Assembly (NCBI RefSeq): GCF_002575655.3
Contig: NC_053037.3
Location: forward strand, 324,287,294-324,351,293
Direction: 5' to 3'
DNA: 64,000 bases
From: Aegilops tauschii subsp. strangulata
Lineage: Eukaryota > Streptophyta > Magnoliopsida > Poales > Poaceae
Shown: positions 56,503-64,000 of the stretch, piece after piece
How the letters are laid out: each line of letters begins with the position of its first letter
Numbering within the stretch: position 1 is the first letter of the stretch
The notes under the pieces: model-generated
What the model was told of the DNA's origin: nothing
What the model saw: only the letters and a program-made list of their open reading frames with translations
The model's database searches: none
Program-made: the position numbers and the translations under genes

Positions 56503-56513
56503 CCATTTATAGC
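56503..56513 (-). promoter_or_regulatory. F: candidate TATA box for the antisense gene
   Basis: Minus strand TGCTATAAATGGGG, about 190 bases upstream of the B3-like frame, pointing toward it. Confidence 0.45.
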
Positions 56514-56753
56514 AGAAGAAGGCCAACCGGCGCCTCCCAGGATCACAGGTAATGATGATTTTTCTTGCATGTCGCAGGGATTTGTCAAGTCGAGCAGTTG
56601 CCCAGGCCGCGTGGGGAAGTGGAGACGCCCACGTCCAATCAACCGCCACGCGTCGACCAAGGCCGCAGGCTTTTGGGGCCCGCGGCGCTCCGCGCTTGAC
56701 CTTTGGCTTCGCCGCGAAGCCAAGCCTGAGCACACCTTGGGCCCGGGGGCTAC

Positions 56754-57649
56754 TGTCGGCGTTCTGGGAATGGGGGTCCCCAGACTTGCCTGCCTGCGAC
56801 CCACGGCGTGGCTGCGCTAGCAGGCCTGTATGACCCATCTTCATCAACAAGGCAATCAAGACCCTCACGAGGGGCCAAGCCTCGCGAGGCGGACGATGCA
56901 AGACCTCCTCAGGAGCGGCCTCACCAGGCTGCCTCGCGAGGAGCGGAGATATCAAGGCAGGGCAAACCTTGCGAGGCTCTCGTGACGTGAGCCATGACGA
57001 TCATGATCGGGCGGGCGCCAGCGCGCACAGCGTCCTTGTTTCCTCTTTGGTGCTAAGGAGGCCAGCGCAAGCGCGGAGTACCGAGGCATCAGGCAAAGGT
57101 TTCCATATCAGTGCAATGAGACCGAGACCAGCCGGACGGCAGAACGGAGGTCACCATGGAGCCCAAGACGGCGTCACCACCAGAGCCTTTTACAGGCGAA
57201 GACCGCTTTTGTCAGGATAAGTTGTACTAGCTGTCCCCTTTCAAATTGGCCGTTGTTGGCTCCCTTCCGCTCAATATTTGGGAAGAGGACCAGGGCCTAT
57301 ATAAGTAGAACTAGACACCACAATAGGGGGCAGCTTGATCTGATCTGATCGAGAGCCAACCCTTAGCCACACACCGAACACAAGAACACCCCAACCTCAG
57401 GAGGCTGTTCTTCCCCTTGTACTGTTCATCATCAGCCCAAGAGGCAATCCACCACCACCACACTGGAGTAGGGTATTACACCACAACGGTGGCCCGAACC
57501 AGTATAAATGTTGTGTCTTTGTGTTGCGAGTTCGTCGAGTTCGTCCGCAAGATCTTAGCGAGCTAGGGCGTAGATCGGTAGGGAGGAAATCTCTGCGTGC
57601 ACCCCAGTGTTCGAACCTTGAGGGTTTTGCCGGAACCCGTGATCCGACA
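56754..57649 (+). repeat. F: 3' LTR (896 bp)
   Basis: TGTCGGCGTTC to GATCCGACA, preceded by the polypurine tract GGGCCCGGGGGCTAC. TATATAAG at about 57299. Confidence 0.95.
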
Positions 57650-60521
57650 CACTCCAGCTCGCGCGCGCCCGAAGCATTACTAGATCTCTCACCTGATCTC
57701 TTTCCTTCTCCCTTCTCTCTCTGGTATGCGGGTCCCACCGATCGCACGAAGATCGTCGCGTTCACCTTCCTTCTTCCTCCCTCCTCTTTCCTTCTTCTCG
57801 GAGATCCACCGCAGATCAGATTTCCCTCGCGATCCTTTGTCGTCTGGCCATCGCCCCTCCTACAAGACTCGCTCCCTATATAAACCCAATGCCCCTCTCT
57901 CATTCCCCTTAAATATTCCTCTCTGGCGCCCTCGCGCTGCCGGAATTACTCGTTGGAGGAGCGCACTCCCGCCGTGCCATTGCTGCTCCCTCACGCCACC
58001 CTAACGCCCTAAGCCACCACTGACGCCACCAACCTCACTGTCATCGTCTACCGCATCGACGAGTGCCATCGCCGATGCCGGAGGACCCCTGGAGCGACCT
58101 CCATTGTCAAACACCGCCGCCACCATCACCAAAGCATCGCCAGAGACCCCCCCCCTCTCTAAAAGAGCCATCAGTCCTCCCCGACCGTTAGATCTCGCAC
58201 GATCGGCATAGATTAGATGTACTTTTTTAGCCGAATCATTTTCTTTTAAGCTTCAGTCGTCCGCCCGTAGCTCTAGTGCGCGCATAGCCCGTAGCGAATC
58301 AGGATCCGCCACGTGTCCCCTTGGCCGAGCCGTAGTGTTTTTCTTTTTTATTTTTGTTTACAAATTTAGTTTCTGTTTTACATTCTTTATATCTTTTATG
58401 TTTTAAGTACAAATTTAGTGATTCTTTTTTGCGTTAGTTTCAAAATTTTATAAAGTTTCTGTTAGATCCAATAGTTTTCATATTTGAAGTCTTTTAAATT
58501 TGAATTTGACCAAATTTGCTTCAAACGCCAAATGGGGTATAAATTCTATTTAAAATTTATTTTGCGATGACTCTTGTTAGTACTGGTTTCTAATGAAATT
58601 TATTATCCAGTGTTTTAAAGAAATTAATTTAGATTTGTTTAAACATATTCAAAACAGTAGCAAATATGCATAGATTTGATTTATTTCTTTTTCTATTAAA
58701 TTTTTAACAAAAATTCTTTATGAAAATTTTAGTTGGATAAATTTTATTTTATGTTAACTTTAATTTAAATCAGCAACAATTTGTATTATTAGTGGAAATT
58801 GTTTTTCGTTCAATTTTAAGTTACATCTTGTTTTGATCGTAACTAGAGTTTTATAAAAGCTTTTTAGTTGATTTTTTTCTAATGAAAAATATTATAAAAT
58901 ACTTTATATTTTACTAAAACTTTTATATTTTCTTTTCTGTTAATTTATTAGTTTAGTTTTTTCTTTCCTATTAAGTTTTTACTTAGGACAAAACTATTTG
59001 GTTTGTTGGTTGTTAATCTTTATAGTTTTATTTGGAATTTTATTTGGTTTTTCTTATTGTTTTCTTTATTGCTTTACTTATCGATTGTTATTTTGATGGC
59101 TAGAATGTTTGCTAGTGGGATTGCTTATATGAGTACAATTGTGTGATTAATATAGATCTCTAGGAAAGTGATGAATAGTTATATCAAGTTTTCTGAGAGC
59201 GATATAATCTTCAACAACTTTACCAGGCAAGTTCACTTTGACCATATTTTCGTACCTATGTTTTATTGCATTTAGTGTCACCTTTTCAACATTTCCTCCA
59301 GTAGTTATATTGAATCTTGTAGTGGGTAGAAGCATGTGGTATGAACCCACACCCTATTACTGAGCCCCGGGAACGTTACATATTCTAATGCTACGCTATA
59401 GTAGACGGGGATTGGTATGAGTGTTCGTGAGTTGTGTGAGAAGGAGGACTCTACGTCAATGACGACAAATTTCGAGATGGGAACTTCAAGACCTACATTC
59501 TTCAAGACCTCAAGACTTCGAGACTTGAGACAAGATTTCAATACACACTAGTGGGAGGAATGGTCGGAGGTACCTGGGGTTTATCAGGGGAATTGCCTAA
59601 TGTGAGCTGGGGAAAGCCAGTACTCATGCGGAATGTTCCACCCAGACTCAAAGAGACGAATGAATACTTCATGCCCGGAAGCTTACCTATGCAACCACTA
59701 GTCATAATGGGCTCTCGCTTGGTTGATCATCGTGGTGACTCTCTCTGGTCCAGTGCAAAAAGAGGTAGATGAACGGTAGGGTCGGATGGGCACTCGCGGT
59801 AGTTAGGGAAACTCTTTGAAATACCATGTTTTGGTCATCCTGTTCTCAAACACCATGTAGTGCGAGAACGAAAATGGAGGGATCGAATCTTGTTGGTAAA
59901 GTGCACGAAACTCTGCAGAGTAAAACCTAATCGATTAGTCGTGTCTCCGGTTGCGAACAATTTGAGCCTCTGTACTTGGATCTATCTCAAAACTCTCAAC
60001 ACCAGACTGATAGTTAATAGTGGGCAACTGATAATTATGGTCTATGAGACATCGATTGTCGAAACCATGTCATATTAGATAACTCAACAATGAAGACTCC
60101 TAACATTCGTTGGTTGTAGGGAAAATAAAAACCAGTTTTTTTGCAAAAACTTAGACTTAGAGCAACAACAGCCATATTGCATATAGTATAGACTTTTCAT
60201 CTGCTTTCCATTGTGATCTTGCTGGTACATTCAATGTACTGACATATATGGCTGCAACTTATTATGTTGCAGATATTTCTACCGACGCGTAAGAGTTACG
60301 ATATAGGTTACGGTCTACATTCAACTTGCCATTGGCATTAATGGGACTCCACACCCTTATGCTTTGTTTTCGCTGTGATATATAAGGTATACTCTGGATC
60401 TACATTATTTATTTTACATGTGGTGATATGGTATTTCATCGACGTACTGTGTGCTGGTATGCTGATCCAGGGATGGCACCGAAAGCACAAAGACTTGACT
60501 GTATTGGGTCGCGTCGCTACA

Positions 60522-60770
60522 GTAAAAGTGAGCTCAAACAGTATTGCAGTGTTTGGAAACAAGGCCTAGGGTTTATACTTCCACTAGTGCAATCTCTCAT
60601 AGTACTAACATAATTGAATAACATAACAATCCCTCAATGTGCGATAAAGAATCACTCCAAAGCTCCTATTGGAGAAAGTAGGATGAAAATGTGTATTGAC
60701 CTTTATGCCTAGATTACCCCGAGGTCACCACATGAATCCACAAGTTGATTGCCAAAATATATATCAAGTG
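60522..60770. other. Unassigned spacer between H and C
   Basis: About 250 bp; no repeat, gene or terminus recognised. GTAAA (60522-60526) would be the right TSD of H. Confidence 0.5.
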
Positions 60771-62572
60771 TGTTGGAGATATACCCTAGAGGCAATAATA
60801 TTGTATTATTATATTTCCATTTTTATAATTAAGAGTTTATATTTAATGTTATAACTGCTAAAATCCTGGAATATGTGATTCAGTGGAAAACTCATATGCA
60901 TGTGTGGAATAATAACAGTAAAGCATAGGTTCCTAGACTTGCCTCTAAGACTGGCTCAAGTGTTGTTGGTGATCATGCTTTCCGGATCTTAGGATATCGT
61001 TAAGTGTAACAATGGTCCAAAAAACATTGGGAGTATGACATTAGCAGAATGATCATATTGAATCGAGCCAAACTTGTTTGTTATACTTTGAGATAATATC
61101 ATCTAAAATTAATTGTTATAACATAGAGTGTTAACATCTGTTTTTATTCCTTGGACCATGAGAGTATCATAGTCACTTCTTACCATACGATGAGCTTTGG
61201 GGTTGCTGAAACGTCATCTGTAACACAGTGATCACAATGCCAACTTATAGGCTCATCGAAAAGTTTGACAAGGGACTAGATAGCTCAAGAGTGGGATTTG
61301 CTCCTCCGACGATGGAGAGATATTCTTAGGGCCCTCTTGGTTTGACGGCATCCATCATCGTCTGGCCAGAAATAGGTTACTATGCCACGGGGATGCCGGA
61401 ACATATCAACGAGAAAGAAGAACAAAATCGGTAACAAGGATAACGGTATAGTGAGCATGTGGATGACTTAAGAAGATATCGATGCATATCAGGTTTTATA
61501 AAGTATCTGAAGAAAAGGGAACATAACATGATAACCAAAGGTTCACTCGTATGTCATCCGTGTAATCATATGGGATCGATATGGACATCCACGGTTCTGC
61601 TATCAGTCATTGAACGAAGGAGTTTTCGTTCATGTCTATGTTTTACCGAACCTATAGGGTCACAAGGTTAAGGTAGTCACAATCTGCTGAGTGTTAGCAG
61701 TACGAGAGTATCGAGGATTTATTTGTGGAATTGTTTCATTACCATTCGAAATAGTTTCGAGAGGAATCGGAAGCGTTTCGGAGTCACCGGGAGGGTTTCG
61801 GAGTTTACGATCAATACCAGGTATTACTGATAAATAATATATTTCTGATTGTGTTAAATTAATAATATAAATCTCTAGTAATTTTTAGGAGGCTTTTATA
61901 TTTATTTTAATATCAACGGGCCTTAAAAGACCAAGTTATGGAAGGAGTATTGGGCCACAAGGGCCCATGTAGGGGTGCCGCCCCCGGTCCTTTGCCACTA
62001 TGGGGAGGCCGAATTGGACAGGGGGAGGAATCCTCCTCCCCCTAGGGCCAGCGGAAGGGGAGGATATTCCTTCCCCTTGTGTGGAACCTCCTCCTCCCCT
62101 CTCAACCTATATATACTAGAGGCTTTTGCACTATTTGAACACACAAGTTTTGGAGCCTCCTCTAGTTCTCAAGTTCTAGTTCTAGGTGGTCCTAGTTGAT
62201 CAATTAGAGCTTGACCTAGATCCTCTAGTCCTCATAATGAGAGGCCTGGTGCGGTTCTAATCACCTTCCTCTAATTCTCCGGTGACGATTAGCTCTGGAC
62301 TGTGAAGCGCCGCCAGATCATGAAGACCGTACACTTGCAACCAAGTAGAGAGGCTGTGCTTTCGGTCTTTCGTTCGAGGGATCGTTCGGGGGCGATTCGC
62401 GAGATCGATCATCTATTGTTTAAGGGACTCCGAGTATGATCTACACCAACTCATCTACTTCCGCTGCTACTCAGAGTCAGTAAAAATCGTGATCCAAACC
62501 GTTTATGCATCTTCATATTGTTCCTGGGTCATCGTAGGGTGATTTTTTTGTTTTGTACCATGTTTCCCAACA
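60771..62572 (+). repeat. C: 5' LTR (about 1802 bp)
   Basis: TGTTGGAGAT to TTTCCCAACA. TATATATA at 62108-62115. CCTCCTCCCC-rich block at 62020-62100. Confidence 0.78.
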
Positions 62573-63480
62573 GTGGCATCATGAGTAGTTCTATGATTAG
62601 ATGCATGTTTCGATCTATATCACATGTGGATGTGAGGGTTTAATGTTCTTTCTCTGCTTCCCTTGAATGTTGCTTCGGTTTAGTTCATTGGCGGCATGAT
62701 GTAGCTTTGTACAAAGTTTTAACAATCGATCTGCTCTACTTGTCGACGATCTACTAATGGTTCTTTGTGCTACATCATAGTCAAGAATAGTGAACCATCG
62801 CAAACACAAGAGGGTGATGAGATGACCGATCTTCTAGGGGGTCATGCGTATTTGACGAAGTTTAGTGTGGGGCTAGAGATTTTTAATTAAGTCTCTTCCC
62901 TCACACCCCCAAAAGTTAATCTAGGAATAAGAATTATTGCCTTGATGGTGGACATAGGTAGCTAGTGTTATCCGGAAACCCTAGAAGCCACGTAAATTAA
63001 ATTTGCCAAGCCGATTAGAGGACGACTAACTTGGTTTTGCAGGATTGCATGTGATGTGGTATAGCCTTCATCATAATGATGAGTTTGTGTATGAGATGGT
63101 TATATGTTGTAATGTTAAGTGGCCTGCACGTCACGGCGTGATGACTAGAGCCACGAGATTGCCACTTTAATGTAATAGATGTAGAGATAGCCAAAAGGTT
63201 ACAGGTGATGATGGAAAACATACACGGAGGACTCCGGCGTGGAGGTGTACCAGGTGCAGTAGGAGGGGCTGAAAATTTTCATGCCACAACAGTGTTTCCT
63301 GAAATTGGTGCCACGACAGTGTTTTCGAAATGGTCGCCACAACAATGTTTTATTAAATTGCCGCCTTTGCAACGTTTTTTGAAAAGGCTGCCACGGCAAC
63401 GATTTTTCTGCCGCCACGACGACATTTCTACTAAAGATTTAAGAGGACCATGAAGACTTCGTCACCTAGGGCTATACCAT
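62573..63480 (+). other. C: primer site and untranslated leader
   Basis: GTGGCATCATGAG at 62573-62585 is a degenerate tRNA-Met primer site. The leader has no gene but carries a repeat of about 30 bp at 63278-63425. Confidence 0.6.
63278..63425 (+). repeat. C: leader minisatellite
   Basis: GCCACAACAGTGTTTCC, GCCACGACAGTGTTTTC, GCCACAACAATGTTTTA and looser copies, about five units of roughly 30 bp. Confidence 0.75.
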
Positions 63481-63706
63481 ATCTAGGCGATCCTTAAAAA
63501 GTTAAAGGACTAAAACCCTTAGTTGATATATATGTATATACTCTAGCAATTTTTGGCCTTTTCTAGTCGATCCCCTAAACTTAAGGTTGTAAACTTCAAT
63601 TTGATCAAGTTCAAAGCAGGTTCAACCGAAAATAGCATGCATTCAAACATAAACATAGATAGTTTTGCATAACCAAACATAAAACACAAATTTAAACTAA
63701 GCTAAA

Positions 63707-64000
63707 CTACTTTCGGTCGAAGTAGAGGTCAAGCCAATCCTTCCTCGTCATGTACGGTGTGCGGCGAGCCGGGTCCGGGCCAGTACCGTCGTCGGGGTCG
63801 TTGGGGAAGGCACTCCTCCACTCGTTGACGTCGATCTCCTCGTCCTCGGGGCCCACCTCGACGCCCTCCACGCCACCGCCGCCGCCGCCTTCGACCTCGT
63901 CATCGGAGGAGAGCGCGATAACCTCGCCGCCGTCCTCGCCGCCTTCGACCTCGTCATCGGAGAAGAGTGCGATAACCTCGCCACCCTACGCGCCAGCAAT
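63707..64000 (-). pseudogene. Partial acidic protein, C-terminal end (5' part beyond window)
   Basis: The minus-strand frame from the window edge ends at a TAG at 63707-63709. After an in-frame TAG at 63986-63988 it reads two near-identical modules GGEVIALFSDDEVEGGED and GGEVIALSSDDEVEGGG, then VEGVEVGPEDEEIDVNEW, and a C-terminus RRTPYMTRKDWLDLYFDRK. Very acidic first half, basic end. I do not recognise the family. It could be the 3' end of a host-derived gene or a transposon accessory protein. The TAG could mean decay or an upstream splice junction near the edge. Segment 63481-63706 to its left is AT-rich and would be its 3' untranslated part. Confidence 0.45.

Larger units (their letters stand above)
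50290..57649 (+). mobile_element. F: Gypsy retrotransposon with deleted pol and an antisense B3-like gene
   Basis: LTRs 50290-51186 (897 bp) and 56754-57649 (896 bp), both TGTCGG to CCGACA, with perfect TSD CACTC (50285-50289 and 57650-57654). I count about 41 substitutions and one small indel between LTRs (about 4.6 percent), many of them C/T or G/A, roughly 1.8 million years at 1.3e-8. Content: gag, protease, a short RT remnant, direct repeats, antisense gene, polypurine tract GGGCCCGGGGGCTAC. Confidence 0.95.
9213..60521 (+). mobile_element. H: outer Gypsy-type LTR element, non-autonomous, split by five insertions
   Basis: Pieces: truncated 5' LTR 9213-11672; interior 11673-12266, 22141-22578, 29016-29648, 38478-39355; 3' LTR 39356-39836, 49833-50289, 57655-60521. 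Between them lie S1, S2, E, G and F. Order is supported by a tRNA-Met primer site after the first LTR, gag zinc knuckles that resume exactly across the S2 insertion, and an LTR start TGTAACATCCC after a purine-rich tract. Net sizes are LTR about 3805 bp and interior about 2.5 kb with gag remnants only, a LARD-like design. The 5 bp after the 3' LTR are GTAAA; the left TSD is lost. I do not recognise the family. Confidence 0.8.
39356..60521 (+). repeat. H: 3' LTR, in three pieces
   Basis: Pieces 39356-39836, 49833-50289 and 57655-60521, joined by removing G and F with one TSD copy each, give about 3805 bp from TGTAACATCCC to GTCGCTACA. TATATAAA at 57877-57884 is followed by a CT-rich leader, so transcription probably starts near 57910. 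The part from 58035 on matches the 5' LTR. The AT-rich stretch 58320-59150 has no gene. Confidence 0.82.
60771..63480 (+). mobile_element. C: Ty1-Copia retrotransposon, 5' part
   Basis: A complete 5' LTR, a primer site and a long leader are visible; the coding part is not in the window. The LTR start TGTTGGAGATATACCCTAGA resembles the A LTR start (CCTAGAGGCAATAAT shared), so it belongs to the BARE/Angela/WIS side of Copia. The right boundary is uncertain: the character of the sequence changes near 63480. Confidence 0.75.

Overview
The window is intergenic DNA of a large grass genome, almost certainly a Triticeae species (wheat, barley, rye or Aegilops). I infer this from remembered families (an Angela/BARE-like Copia element and three Sabrina-like Gypsy LTRs) and from the deep nesting; no database search was possible. 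I see no intact host gene, rRNA, tRNA or CRISPR. Nearly every base belongs to a transposable element, and most coding remnants are broken.

Element labels used below: A (Copia), J (CACTA fragment), H (outer Gypsy), S1 and S2 (Sabrina-like Gypsy), D, E, F (other Gypsy), S3 (solo LTR), G (CACTA), C (Copia).

Layout: 1-7575 is A, minus strand, very young (4 substitutions in about 491 aligned LTR bases), inserted in J, whose terminal part is 7576-9068 with a 12-copy 27-bp array. From 9213 to 60521 lies one old element, H: a 5'-truncated LTR (9213-11672), a short gag-only interior cut into four pieces, and a 3' LTR cut into three. Into H went S1 (12267-22135, carrying fragment D at 12900-16480), S2 (22579-29010, TSD ATGCT), E (29649-38472, TSD ATTTG, carrying solo LTR S3 at 35532-37116, TSD CGCCT), G (39837-49829, TSD AAG) and F (50290-57649, TSD CACTC). 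Taking the insertions out leaves H with LTRs of about 3.8 kb and an interior of about 2.5 kb, i.e. a non-autonomous LARD-like element. At 60771 a further Copia element (C) begins and runs to or near the right edge; the last 294 bases hold an acidic coding remnant on the minus strand.

No element here looks able to move alone: A has three coding breaks, S1 and S2 keep only gag/protease remnants, E keeps about 65 gag codons, F has lost most of pol, D has lost its 5' half, and G has no visible transposase. The most interesting theme is accessory cargo. D, E and F each carry a gene antisense to the LTRs, close to the 3' LTR in D and F and filling the interior in E, with a TATA-like box on the antisense strand. 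In D and F the antisense product looks like a plant B3 DNA-binding domain followed by a Ser/acidic tail; in E it looks like the 'putative gypsy type transposon' (PF04195-type) protein with visible introns. G, a DNA transposon, also carries a B3-like gene, plus a broken WRN-like 3'-5' exonuclease gene and two unrecognised reading frames.
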